Assembly (NCBI GenBank): GCA_016787575.1
Contig: JAEUUO010000005.1
Location: 62,001 to 126,000 of the forward strand
DNA: 64,000 nt
Source of the DNA: Saprospiraceae bacterium
GTDB lineage: Bacteria; Bacteroidota; Bacteroidia; Chitinophagales; Saprospiraceae
Reading direction: 5' to 3'
Numbering within the stretch: position 1 is the stretch's first letter; each line of letters starts with the position of its first letter. Shown piece after piece: positions 8,437-17,919 of this stretch. The notes beneath the pieces were generated by a model that saw only the letters and a list, made by a program, of their open reading frames with translations, made no database searches and had not been told where the DNA came from. The translations under genes and the position numbers were made by a program.

Positions 8437-11400
8437 ATGAAAATCAAACTATTTAATTTACTAGTAATCAATGCTTTGTGTTTTTCTATTCCTCTTATTG
8501 GTCAAGTTCAATCAAAGTTGGACCTTGCATTAAGAGCTATCGAACAGAATGCCAGTGCCTGGGGACTGAGTCCAAGCGATATTTCTGATTTAGCAGTTTC
8601 CGATTCTTATACCTCAGATCACAATGGCTTAACCCATATTTATTTAGTACAACGTTATCGTGGAATCGAGATTCACAATGCGATAACCTCTGTCCACATT
8701 GCTCCAAATGGCAAAATTTACGACAGCCCATCCCGGTTTGTGGATCAAATAAGTTCTAAAGTCAATACAACAAAAGCTCGTCTTTCAGCTATTGAGGCTT
8801 TAAGTTCAGCGGTCGTCCAATTAGATATTCCAAATGCCTTGATTCCGTCAAATGTTTCAAGGACCAAAGATGGTAAGATGGAGATCATCAAAACCAACTT
8901 TACCAATATAAATATTCCTGTAAAGCAAGTTTATTGCTTGGATAAAAATGGTTCTTTAAGGCTTAGCTGGGATTTAACCATGGATTTAACGAGTGGCTCT
9001 GATTATTGGTCCGTAAGAGTTGATGCTCAAACCGGCGAAATTATCGATAAGCAGAATTTAGCTATAAAATGTAGTTTTGATCATCCGGGACACAGCCGCT
9101 GCATTGATCATCAAAAGGCTTTTAGTCCGGATGCAATTCCGGTAAAGAAAGCACTTCTCAGTAAGAATCAAGCAGCACCGGCTGCACCAAATACTTACAA
9201 TGTAATACCATTACCTGCAGAAAGTCCGAAACATGGACCCAGACAACTGACCATTAATCCAGCTAATACGGTTGCATCTCCCTTTGGATGGCATGATACA
9301 AATGGTGCAAACGGTGCCGAGTATCAAATTACAAGAGGAAATAACGTCCATGCTTATTTAGATCGCAACGGAGACAATGCTTCAGATGGTGGAGAACCAA
9401 ATGGTGGTACAGATCTGATTTTTGATTTTCCATTTGATCCAAATACAGAACCCGGTGCATATACAAAAGCAGCTACTGTCAATTTATTTTACATGAACAA
9501 CATGATGCACGACAATTTATACGGTTTTGGATTTAATGAAGTTGCTGGAAATTTTCAATCAAATAACTACAGTAAAGGAGGCGCTGCAAATGACCAGGTC
9601 TTGGCTGAAGCACAAGATGGCAGTGGGACCGATAATGCAAATTTTGCCACTCCTGCAGACGGTGGGAATCCAAGAATGCAAATGTTTTTGTGGCTTTCTT
9701 CAGGCGTAGAAACATATATCTCAAAACCAGATTCTTTAGCAGGAGCTTTTGAATCGCGTCGTGCTAGTGGTTGGGGTGGAGCGCCACCTCCACCGAGAGA
9801 GGCTGAAGTTGTTATAGCCAACGATCACTCTCCGAATCCTACTTTAGCATGTTCAAAAGGTATGCGCAAAAGTGAAATCCAAGGTAAAATTGTATTGATT
9901 GATCGCGGCACCTGTGAATTTGGTGTAAAAGCATTGAATGCCCAAGATTCGGGAGCAATAGCTGTAATCATCTGTAATTTTGAAGATGCATTCGTTACAA
10001 TGGGTGCAGGCGCAGTTGGCAATCGAGTCACAATACCGGCCTATTTTACTACCAAGACCATTTGCAATCGATTGAAAGTACAAATTGCCAATGGTGGCTT
10101 GCGTGTAGAAATTCGCGAACCTGGAGCTACTTCCGGTCCGGATAGTCTGGATGGTGATTTTGACAATGGAATCATTGCCCACGAATACGGGCATGGCGTA
10201 TCAAATCGTTTAACAGGAGGTCCTTCAAGAGCAAATTGCTTAAATAATGCCGAACAAATGGGTGAAGGCTGGAGTGACTTTTTAGCTTTAATCATGACTG
10301 CAAAGCAAGGTGATGCAGGACCAGATCCACGTGGCATCGGAACCTATGCATTAAACCAATCACCCAACGGATTAGGTATTCGCCGTCGTCCGTATTCAAC
10401 TGATTTTAGTTTTAATGAATTTACTTATAAAAATATTGATGCAGAATCACACAATTTAGGTGAAGTTTGGACTACCGTATTATGGGATTTGTATTGGGCT
10501 TTGGCCAATAAATATGGATACGATCCGGATTTTAAAAATAAAACTGCAGGCAATAACATTGCGATTCAATTGGTCATGGATGGTATGAAATTGCAACCTT
10601 GCCTTCCAGGTTTTATTGATGGTCGCAATGCTATACTTAAAGCAGATACAATAAATTATGCAGCTGCAAATGCCTGTTTAATTTGGGAAGTTTTTGCACG
10701 TCGCGGATTTGGATTTTTTAGCAAACAAGGTTCCAACAATACAGTAGGAGATGAAACGGAGGATTACCTTCCGGCTTTAATTTGTATTAATAAACTCTTA
10801 GTCACTAAAAGAGCTGGATATTATAAAGATGCAAATACCTTTATTAAAAATGATGTCGTAAAACCAGGTGACCAGTATAGTTACACCCTGGAAATAAATA
10901 ACTACAAACCAGGGGCAGCTACTAATGTAGTTGTTACAGACAATTTACCAACCGGATGTACGTATGTTGCCGGATCTGGAAATCCTGCTCCAACAGTAAA
11001 TGGAAACCAATTGGTTTGGACTTACAGTCAATTGAAATCATTGGAATCTAAACAAATTACCTACAAAGTAAAATCAGATCCTTCCATCATGTCAACGACC
11101 CTTTGGTATGACGACATCGAAGCTGGAGAAGACAATTGGGACATAGATATTTCTAAAGGAACCCAATTGTGGTATCGGGATCGTGATTGGGGTGTCAACC
11201 AATCTTATTCTTGGATTGCTGAAGAAAAAGAAGGCGTTTCCAATGATTATTTCCTTTTTACTAAAAACCAATTTCAATTAAGTGGCGCGGATCCATCTTT
11301 ATATTTCTATCATTTTTTTAATACTGAAAAAGCGTTTGACGGCGGTATGATTGAAATATCAAAAGATGGCTTTTTCTGGCAACCGGTAAAACCAGAGCAA

Positions 11401-12000
11401 TTTAGTCTTAACGGATATACCGGCTTAATTAATTATGAAACTTTTGTCATTCCAAATTCTTCTGCATTTTCAGGACAAAGTAATGATTTCATTCCAACGG
11501 TATTAAGTCTTAAAGATTATGGTACTGATAAAATTCAAATTAGATTTCGATTTGGAAATGATAGTTTGAATGTAAGTCCCAATACCAATACCATCCTTGG
11601 ATGGGTAATTGACAATGTTGAATTTATTTATCCAAAATTTTACAACGCAGAAGTCTGTGTTCAAACCAATGAAGGCGATCTGGTCTGTACCTCTGTTCCG
11701 GGTAAAGGAACGTTGGCTGATTCAGATAAAATTATTGGAACAAATTCAGAAAAAGCTAAAACTAACTTTAAGGTGTATCCAAATCCTGCCAGTAATTATT
11801 TTCTATTCAGACAGGATGCAGAAAAATCAATCCATACCTTAATCATGCGGTCAATCAATGGACAGGAAATCAAGCGAGTGACATTGCCTTCGGATCTTAG
11901 TTTTGTTAAAATTAATACCGAAGAATTGCCTAAAGGAATTGTGATTCTGGAAGCTCTTGGTAAAGGGAACCATTCTTACTCAAAAATTGTTATCAAATAA
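8437..12000 (+). CDS. M36 (fungalysin-type) metalloprotease with PA insert, DUF11 domain and T9SS tail
   Basis: This is a secreted 1187-residue zinc protease. In order: a signal peptide (about 1-22), a propeptide with FTP/PepSY character (about 25-210), and a fungalysin catalytic domain with HEYGH (His582, His586) and the downstream zinc ligand in GEGWSDF (Glu610). Between the start of the catalytic domain and HEYGH sits a PA (protease-associated) insert at about 425-555, recognisable by GKIVLIDRGTCEF. After it come a DUF11-type repeat (about 790-880; VVVTDNLPTGCTYV), a beta-rich module and a T9SS type A sorting domain (about 1108-1187; KVYPNPASNYF). The chosen ATG gives a clean signal peptide; upstream in-frame codons run into rlmB. 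It probably degrades extracellular protein. A strong terminator follows. Confidence 0.93.
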   Translation: MKIKLFNLLVINALCFSIPLIGQVQSKLDLALRAIEQNASAWGLSPSDISDLAVSDSYTSDHNGLTHIYLVQRYRGIEIHNAITSVHIAPNGKIYDSPSRFVDQISSKVNTTKARLSAIEALSSAVVQLDIPNALIPSNVSRTKDGKMEIIKTNFTNINIPVKQVYCLDKNGSLRLSWDLTMDLTSGSDYWSVRVDAQTGEIIDKQNLAIKCSFDHPGHSRCIDHQKAFSPDAIPVKKALLSKNQAAPAAPNTYNVIPLPAESPKHGPRQLTINPANTVASPFGWHDTNGANGAEYQITRGNNVHAYLDRNGDNASDGGEPNGGTDLIFDFPFDPNTEPGAYTKAATVNLFYMNNMMHDNLYGFGFNEVAGNFQSNNYSKGGAANDQVLAEAQDGSGTDNANFATPADGGNPRMQMFLWLSSGVETYISKPDSLAGAFESRRASGWGGAPPPPREAEVVIANDHSPNPTLACSKGMRKSEIQGKIVLIDRGTCEFGVKALNAQDSGAIAVIICNFEDAFVTMGAGAVGNRVTIPAYFTTKTICNRLKVQIANGGLRVEIREPGATSGPDSLDGDFDNGIIAHEYGHGVSNRLTGGPSRANCLNNAEQMGEGWSDFLALIMTAKQGDAGPDPRGIGTYALNQSPNGLGIRRRPYSTDFSFNEFTYKNIDAESHNLGEVWTTVLWDLYWALANKYGYDPDFKNKTAGNNIAIQLVMDGMKLQPCLPGFIDGRNAILKADTINYAAANACLIWEVFARRGFGFFSKQGSNNTVGDETEDYLPALICINKLLVTKRAGYYKDANTFIKNDVVKPGDQYSYTLEINNYKPGAATNVVVTDNLPTGCTYVAGSGNPAPTVNGNQLVWTYSQLKSLESKQITYKVKSDPSIMSTTLWYDDIEAGEDNWDIDISKGTQLWYRDRDWGVNQSYSWIAEEKEGVSNDYFLFTKNQFQLSGADPSLYFYHFFNTEKAFDGGMIEISKDGFFWQPVKPEQFSLNGYTGLINYETFVIPNSSAFSGQSNDFIPTVLSLKDYGTDKIQIRFRFGNDSLNVSPNTNTILGWVIDNVEFIYPKFYNAEVCVQTNEGDLVCTSVPGKGTLADSDKIIGTNSEKAKTNFKVYPNPASNYFLFRQDAEKSIHTLIMRSINGQEIKRVTLPSDLSFVKINTEELPKGIVILEALGKGNHSYSKIVIK

Positions 12001-12020
12001 CATAATAATTTTTTAAGTCA

Positions 12021-12060
12021 AAAAGTAAAGGCTATCCATTTGGATGGCCTTTACTTTTTT
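12021..12060. terminator. Strong intrinsic terminator, probably bidirectional
   Basis: An 18-bp stem (one G-U pair) with a two-base loop is formed by AAAAGTAAAGGCTATCCA and its complement, followed by a T run into 12061. It lies 20 nt after the M36 stop. The A-rich left flank gives a T run on the other strand, so it can also end the convergent HAD/coiled-coil operon. Confidence 0.92.
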
Positions 12061-12196
12061 TAATGGTAATGTGTGCTATAGAAAGTCCTTTACATCTTTC
12101 TGTTTGAGTATGAAATTCAAGAATTCCAAAACGGCTTTTCTAAATTGATTGGTTTATTGATCGGCCCTTAAGGAAAATTTTACACCGGTATGGATG

Positions 12197-12634
12197 CTAT
12201 TTCTCAAATACCTGGACCTTGGTGGTTACTTCAACAAATTCTTTGGTAAAATTCCCTTCATAACGGGTTGCCCGTACGATGTGATTGTCGATCCAATGAT
12301 AATTTCCGCCGCGAGGCTTGTTTAATAAGAGGAAATGATATTTAAAACCGCATTTTCGGAGCCAATTTTCTGTTATGGTTTTGTGAGCATCTGTACGGGA
12401 GGTAAAAAATGTTATGATGTGACCTTCTTCATACCATTGATTAATTACTTTAATCGCATCTGGATAGGGTTCAACGTTAACCATGCGTTCTGGCTCTTCA
12501 TTTGGAATATCATCGCATATAGTTCCATCAATGTCCACAAGAAAATTCTTTATATGTTCTGGCAATAATGGCGAAGCCTTTTTACCTTCTGTGTCAAAAT
12601 GCTGCTGTAATGTTAGTTCTTTCTTGACATTCAT
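12197..12634 (-). CDS. Small HAD-superfamily phosphatase
   Basis: This 145-residue cytoplasmic protein has HAD motif I, FLVDIDGTICDD (nucleophile Asp34, general acid Asp36), motif II in ITFFTSRT, a lysine in LLNKPRGG, and the acidic late motif in HWIDNHIVRATR. It is a minimal HAD core without an obvious cap. As I recall, close relatives in Bacteroidetes are often labelled 'phosphoheptose isomerase', but there is no SIS domain here, so that label would be wrong. The substrate is unknown. The gene starts 19 bp after the stop of the coiled-coil gene, so the two form an operon. Confidence 0.85.
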   Translation of the reverse strand: MNVKKELTLQQHFDTEGKKASPLLPEHIKNFLVDIDGTICDDIPNEEPERMVNVEPYPDAIKVINQWYEEGHIITFFTSRTDAHKTITENWLRKCGFKYHFLLLNKPRGGNYHWIDNHIVRATRYEGNFTKEFVEVTTKVQVFEK

Positions 12635-12653
12635 ATTGGAAATTGTCCAATTC

Positions 12654-14045
12654 TTATTCTTCTTCTGTTTTATCCACAGATTCAGTATCTATACTTGCTG
12701 GATCGGTTGGAAATTCAGAAACAGGATCAGGAATTAAATTGGTTACATTAGCTTGTATTGCTTCTGTCGATTCGGGACTTTGTGAAATTTCTTCAGATTT
12801 TTTGGCTTCTGTTTTTGGTTTTCGTGGCTTTTTAGCAATTTTAATTTCTTCTGCAGCTTTCTCTAATTTTTCTTGCAATTCAGCAGGAACATGTTCTTGT
12901 GCCTGATGAATGGAATCTGAAATCTTGGCTTTGATCTTTTCTTTTTCTTCTTCTACTTTTTCTTTCCGTTCTATACGTTTTTTTTGTTTCTCATCACGTC
13001 TTTTGACTTTTTCGATAATGACTTCAAGTTTTTCTTTGGTAGTTAAAAGTTCTTTTAATTTCTCCTCCTTAGATTTCATTCGTTCTTCAATCATTTTGAT
13101 CTTGGCAACACGAATCTGGGCTTCTAATTGTCCGCTGGTAGTTGCAATTCGCCGATTTTCAAAATCTATGTTTTTTTTCTCAAAATTAATCGATTGTTCA
13201 AATTTCTGAATTGCAACCAACAGTCCTTCATACCTTCTAATCAGACGTTCTGCACCCGAACCTTGTTGGTCATTTCCGGATTCTCTTTTTTCTCTTTTCT
13301 CGCGAATGCTTTTAAAGGATTCGTTTAACTTAGAGGAAATTGATTCCCGATGGTCTTTATGAATTGACTGTGTTTTTAAGTCTGCCTGGATTTTCACCAA
13401 TTGATCAAACAAGGGTTTTAATAAAGATCCACTTTCAATTTTTTGTTCAATCTCAGAAAGCGAATTCATGATTTGGTCGTAAAGCTCTTTGGATTTTGAT
13501 TTAAATTCTGATGCTAAACTTTGCTTTAATTTTTTTAATTCATCAAACAGCGCATTTGATTTTTCACGTAAAGAATCCGCATGATCCCGTGATATATTTT
13601 TTTCAAAAATATGTTGTTGAATATTAGACCAGGTTTGCTTGAGTTCTTCCCAAAGTGGATGACTAAATGCTTCCAGGCGCTTAATTTTATCATGAAGGTC
13701 TTCCAATTCAGTTTTATAGTTTTTATAAAGTTTATTGGAAAGAACAATAAAATGCCATTCAATCTGAGCCCGTTGGATCACATCTGATTTTTCCACTTTC
13801 AAATCTTCCGGTAAAATACCATCCGCCATGGTCAGTTCAGTAACCCGATGCACTGCACTGGAAGGCATATCTAAATCCAAACCTTCCCGCCATTGACTCA
13901 TCAATTTGTTGTAAAATTCTTCAGGGATGTCTGATTCCGGAATGCTCCAGATTTCAACTTTGTTTGCTTCTGCATTCAATGAAATGGCCATCAAGACCCT
14001 TTCTTCCTTTTCGTTAATTCCCCAAACCACTAATCTGGTTCTCAT
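12654..14045 (-). CDS. Conserved coiled-coil protein of unknown function
   Basis: I do not recognise this 463-residue protein with confidence. The N-terminal 75 residues look globular (opening RTRLVVWGINEKEERVL). The middle (about 110-260) contains two or three helical repeats with a Trp or Phe followed by a charged pattern, resembling DUF349-like repeats. A long highly charged coiled coil covers about 275-420, rich in Glu and Lys, and the last 50 residues are Pro/Ser/Thr/Glu-rich and probably disordered. There is no signal peptide, so it is cytoplasmic. It is co-transcribed with the HAD phosphatase. A scaffold or nucleic-acid-associated role is possible but unproven. Confidence 0.75.
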   Translation of the reverse strand: MRTRLVVWGINEKEERVLMAISLNAEANKVEIWSIPESDIPEEFYNKLMSQWREGLDLDMPSSAVHRVTELTMADGILPEDLKVEKSDVIQRAQIEWHFIVLSNKLYKNYKTELEDLHDKIKRLEAFSHPLWEELKQTWSNIQQHIFEKNISRDHADSLREKSNALFDELKKLKQSLASEFKSKSKELYDQIMNSLSEIEQKIESGSLLKPLFDQLVKIQADLKTQSIHKDHRESISSKLNESFKSIREKREKRESGNDQQGSGAERLIRRYEGLLVAIQKFEQSINFEKKNIDFENRRIATTSGQLEAQIRVAKIKMIEERMKSKEEKLKELLTTKEKLEVIIEKVKRRDEKQKKRIERKEKVEEEKEKIKAKISDSIHQAQEHVPAELQEKLEKAAEEIKIAKKPRKPKTEAKKSEEISQSPESTEAIQANVTNLIPDPVSEFPTDPASIDTESVDKTEEE

Positions 14046-14168
14046 GTTCTACTATTTAATTATTTAAATCTGTTTTCCTCTCAAACAGAGGGATTTGTAA
14101 AATGATGATTTCCTATATAATAACGTTTGAAATATGCAAAAATCAATCCAAATATCATTTTTTATTAA

Positions 14169-15173
14169 TTAATTGCGGTTCACCAATTTTTGGTCAATCA
14201 GATAAGCTGCAATTTGCACGGCATTGGTAGCTGCTCCTTTGCGAAGATTATCAGCCGTTACCCATAAATTAAGCGTTTTATCCTGAGATTCATCCCGGCG
14301 AACTCGACCCACTAAAACTTCATTTCTGTTTTTGGATTGCAAGGGCGTGGGATACTCAAAATTTGCCGGATTATCCATTAAAATAATCCCTGGAGTTGAG
14401 GCCAATAAATTTGAAACCGTTGTTAAATCAAATTCATTTTTTAATTGGACATTGATGGATTCGGAATGACCTCCGTTTACAGGCACTCGGACTGCGGTTG
14501 CTGTAATTCGAATGGAAGGATCTCTTAATATTTTGCGCGTCTCATGGACCATCTTCATTTCTTCTTTGGTATATGCGTTTTCTAAAAAACTATCACATTG
14601 GGGAATGCAATTTTCGAAAATAGGGTGATGATAGGCTCTCGGTTCTTCAACTGGTTTTCCATCCCGCTCAGATTCATATTGTCGGACGGCTTTCATGCCA
14701 GTTCCGGTAAAGGATTGATATGTTGAAATTACAAGCCGGTCCAATCCATATTTTAAATGCAATGGATTTAATGCCATCACCATTTGAATGGTGGAACAAT
14801 TAGGATTTGCAATTATTTTAGTATTTGAATCAATTGCATCCGCATTGATTTCTGGCACTACCAACGGACAATCCGGATCCATTCGCCAGGCTGATGAATT
14901 GTCAATCACAAAGCAACCAGATTTAGCAAATCGGGGGGCCCATTCCAATGAGGTGGAGCCTCCTGCTGAGAAAATTGCAATATCAGGTTTCGAAGCCACT
15001 GCATCATCCATAGAAATGACAGTGTGATCTATACCATTCCATGGAATGATCTTGCCAACAGAGCGCTCAGAGGCAACAAAACTAATTTTATCATAGGGTA
15101 GTTTGGTTTCATTCAATAAATCCAGAACTACCTGTCCAACTAAACCTGTGACGCCAACAACTGCTAAGTGCAT
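14169..15173 (-). CDS. asd: Aspartate-semialdehyde dehydrogenase
   Basis: This 334-residue enzyme makes aspartate semialdehyde from aspartyl phosphate with NADPH, at the branch to lysine/diaminopimelate, threonine and methionine. The NADP-binding GVTGLVGQ motif is at residues 7-14, SAGGSTS at about 69-75, and the catalytic cysteine at 126 in NPNCST. GGHSESINV marks the C-terminal catalytic part. The ATG at 15173 is chosen over an in-frame TTG at 15179, which falls between the -7 element and the ATG near the expected transcript start. It stands alone, divergent from the lamin-tail protein. Confidence 0.96.
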   Translation of the reverse strand: MHLAVVGVTGLVGQVVLDLLNETKLPYDKISFVASERSVGKIIPWNGIDHTVISMDDAVASKPDIAIFSAGGSTSLEWAPRFAKSGCFVIDNSSAWRMDPDCPLVVPEINADAIDSNTKIIANPNCSTIQMVMALNPLHLKYGLDRLVISTYQSFTGTGMKAVRQYESERDGKPVEEPRAYHHPIFENCIPQCDSFLENAYTKEEMKMVHETRKILRDPSIRITATAVRVPVNGGHSESINVQLKNEFDLTTVSNLLASTPGIILMDNPANFEYPTPLQSKNRNEVLVGRVRRDESQDKTLNLWVTADNLRKGAATNAVQIAAYLIDQKLVNRN

Positions 15174-15186
15174 ATGCAATTTTTCA

Positions 15187-15194
15187 CAAAGTTA
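15187..15194 (-). promoter_or_regulatory. Candidate -7 element of asd
   Basis: Read on the minus strand this is TAACTTTG, an exact TAnnTTTG match, 13 nt upstream of the asd ATG. The leader would be only a few nucleotides. No clear -33 TTG is present at the standard distance. Confidence 0.4.
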
Positions 15195-15305
15195 CATGTT
15201 CGCTTTTGAGAATGGCGATTCTTTGGCGTATTAATAATTTCTTAGGATTTGTTCGTTGCAAAAAACAAGGCGAATATTTTAAATTTTTTTTACCTTAGGG
15301 CTACT

Positions 15306-17879
15306 ATGAGAACATATATGACCCTTATATGCCTATATGGCATTTCTGGGCTATTCGCCCAATGGAGTGATTCGTTTAATCAATCCCTCGACCCTGCCTG
15401 GAAAGGCGATGTCCAAAATTTTAAGATTAATTCCCAAAGGCAACTCCAGTTAACAGCCCCGTCGGCTGGTAATTCGGGTTTATTTCGTTCATTTTTATTT
15501 GAAGATAGTTTGGTTTGGTCGTTTTATTTTAAAATGGATTTTAGTCCATCGGCAACAAATAAACTTGCAATCGTTTTAATGGCCGATCAAATGAACTGGG
15601 ATTCTTCGAAAGCATTTTATATTGAAATTGGAGAAAATGGATCGAATGATAACTGGAAATTATTTTATAAAGATGCTTCAGTAAAGCAGCTTTTAGGTTC
15701 TGGTGAATTGATGCAACTTGCTTCTGATCCAGCCTTGGCGCGATTTTCTGTTTTGCTGTATCGAGATTCAATTTGGGAATTTAAAGTAAACTATAATGGT
15801 GATTACTCATTGAATCTTGAACGTACCTTGTTTAAGCAAATTCCATTTAATAAGGATTCATGCTATTTTGGATTTATTTGTACCTACACAGATACACGAA
15901 AGGATCGATATTATTTTGATGATGTTGGCGTTTTTAAATTTGCAAAAGATTCAATCATTCCTTTTGTTCAAACAGTTAAGACCTTAGATGATCAAAGTTT
16001 GGAAATTCAATTTAACGAGGTCCTTTCTATTCAAAATTCTTTTGTTAAAACAAATTTCGAAATTGTCGAAATCGGTTTTCCTGATTCAATTTTCACAATA
16101 AATCCACAAACTTGCATGTTGCATTTTAACCAAAAATTTGAATTCGATTCCAATTATCTATTGAAATATAAAAATATAATGGACCTGGAATCAAATATCA
16201 ATTCAGGTTCAATGTTTGAATTTAAAGCAAACTATTCAGTAAAGCCCGGATATCATGATCTGATTATCACTGAAATCATGGCAGATCCCAGTCCACCAGC
16301 CAGTTTACCGGAAAGAGAGTATGTTGAAATCAAAAACAGAAGCAATTACGAACTCAATTTACAAGATTGCAGCTTTTCAGATGGCTCCACAGAATCTTAC
16401 TTTGGAAAATGCCAGATAAAACCGGATTCGTTTTTAATACTTTGTGCCGCCAAGGATACAGATTTATTTAAATCCTATGGACATGTGTATGGTTTGAATG
16501 GTTTTCCATCCATCAATAATGCTTCAGATTTATTGGAACTATTCAATCCTGATTTTAATTTAATAGACCAGGTTAAGTTTGATGATAATTGGTATGGTTC
16601 GAATTTAAAAAAAGAAGGAGGCTATTCATTGGAGTTAATAAACGAGCTAGATTTGTGTTTGGGCATGTCAAATTGGACTGCCAGTCAGCATTTTAGTGGA
16701 GGTACTCCGGGACGCAACAATTCAGTAGCATCTAAATTATCTATTGATTCCGCCTTGCTTGTGACTGCTGTTTATGCAATAAGTGAATGGGAAATTAAAG
16801 TCATTTTTAACCGAAATTTGGATTTTAATACAATTCACCATCTTGAATGGTTTAATGTATTGCCCATTCGTTCATTAGCAACCTTAGCTTTTATCGAAGA
16901 TAAAAATAACGAAGTGCTCATTCTGTTGAATGAACCATTGGAAAAAGGAATCAATTACACCTTGAATTTTAATGGTATTCAAAATTGTATGCAGCAAAAA
17001 TTTCAATTCAATTCCCAAATTTTTAGTTTGCCAGCAGAGCCGGGTTTAGCTGATTTGTGTTTTTCGGAAGTGTTGTTTAATCCATATAACGGAACCCAGG
17101 ATTTTATTGAAATTTACAATAAAAGCAATCAATCTTTAAAATGTTCTGATTTATTGATTTCAAACCCTAAGTCGTCCAATACCTGGTTCAGCTTAAATAC
17201 AGATCGTGTAATATTGCCAGGTACCTATCTTGCATTTACAGCAGATCCCGAAAATTTGATTCTACAATACCCATTTCACGATTCATTGAAAATAATTGAA
17301 ACGAATCTCCCTGTAATTTCAGATGAAGGCGGAATTTTACTTTTAGCAGTAAGACAGCACAATGAGATCTATTTGCTGGATAGTTTTCAGTTTGATGAAT
17401 CCTGGCACCATCCATTTTTAAAAGACCCGGAAGGGGTATCGCTTGAAAAAATTCATTTGGAACAAACGTCTGCCAACAAACAAAACTGGCAATCAGCCTC
17501 AAGAACTTATTTGTATGCTACTCCTGGAATGAAAAACAGCCAATGGCAGGATAGTTTAAAATATTCTGATCATTACCAACCAAGCTTTTCCTCCTTGTGG
17601 ATTAGTCCAAATGGTGACAATTGGAAAGATTTCCTTGAGATTAAATTCCATTTGCCAAAATCAGGCTTTAATTCAAGGATTGAAGTGTTTGATCTTTCCG
17701 GCTACAGAATTAAAAAATTAGAAAGTCAAATACTGGCTTCTGACGATTTTGTAATATGGTACGGTGATTCAGATCAAGGCGGTCAAATTGCACCAGGAAA
17801 TTATATAATTAGATTGGAGTTGCTTCATCCGGATGGTGATATCCTGCAATTTAAAAACAGGATTGTCGTAGATTATTAG
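15306..17879 (+). CDS. Secreted protein with two lamin-tail domains
   Basis: This 857-residue protein has a signal peptide (about 1-18, ending LFAQ). An N-terminal beta-rich domain (about 20-210) opens with WSDSFNQSLDPAWKG. Two lamin-tail-domain (LTD) modules follow: about 315-420 (LIITEIMADPSPP, YVEIKNRS) and about 580-690 (LCFSEVLFNPYNG, FIEIYNKS), separated by Ig-like segments. The last 85 residues, from about SLWISPNGDNWKD to IPGNYIIRLEL-like sequence, resemble a FlgD/T9SS-type tail: ISPNGD is reminiscent of type B tails, but the rest is not typical. Bacterial LTD proteins are usually surface proteins or linked to extracellular nucleases; no catalytic domain is present here. The upstream TTG-initiated extension was rejected because it would bury the signal peptide. 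Confidence 0.85.
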   Translation: MRTYMTLICLYGISGLFAQWSDSFNQSLDPAWKGDVQNFKINSQRQLQLTAPSAGNSGLFRSFLFEDSLVWSFYFKMDFSPSATNKLAIVLMADQMNWDSSKAFYIEIGENGSNDNWKLFYKDASVKQLLGSGELMQLASDPALARFSVLLYRDSIWEFKVNYNGDYSLNLERTLFKQIPFNKDSCYFGFICTYTDTRKDRYYFDDVGVFKFAKDSIIPFVQTVKTLDDQSLEIQFNEVLSIQNSFVKTNFEIVEIGFPDSIFTINPQTCMLHFNQKFEFDSNYLLKYKNIMDLESNINSGSMFEFKANYSVKPGYHDLIITEIMADPSPPASLPEREYVEIKNRSNYELNLQDCSFSDGSTESYFGKCQIKPDSFLILCAAKDTDLFKSYGHVYGLNGFPSINNASDLLELFNPDFNLIDQVKFDDNWYGSNLKKEGGYSLELINELDLCLGMSNWTASQHFSGGTPGRNNSVASKLSIDSALLVTAVYAISEWEIKVIFNRNLDFNTIHHLEWFNVLPIRSLATLAFIEDKNNEVLILLNEPLEKGINYTLNFNGIQNCMQQKFQFNSQIFSLPAEPGLADLCFSEVLFNPYNGTQDFIEIYNKSNQSLKCSDLLISNPKSSNTWFSLNTDRVILPGTYLAFTADPENLILQYPFHDSLKIIETNLPVISDEGGILLLAVRQHNEIYLLDSFQFDESWHHPFLKDPEGVSLEKIHLEQTSANKQNWQSASRTYLYATPGMKNSQWQDSLKYSDHYQPSFSSLWISPNGDNWKDFLEIKFHLPKSGFNSRIEVFDLSGYRIKKLESQILASDDFVIWYGDSDQGGQIAPGNYIIRLELLHPDGDILQFKNRIVVDY

Positions 17880-17919
17880 GTATGCTGGAATTGAAGCAAG
17901 AACACAATATATAGAATTC

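Noticed and set aside
12197..12634. Phosphoheptose isomerase
   Set aside because: The HAD motifs (DIDGT) are clear and there is no SIS domain.
15249..15305. Upstream start for the lamin-tail protein
   Set aside because: It would place about 19 residues ahead of a good signal peptide.
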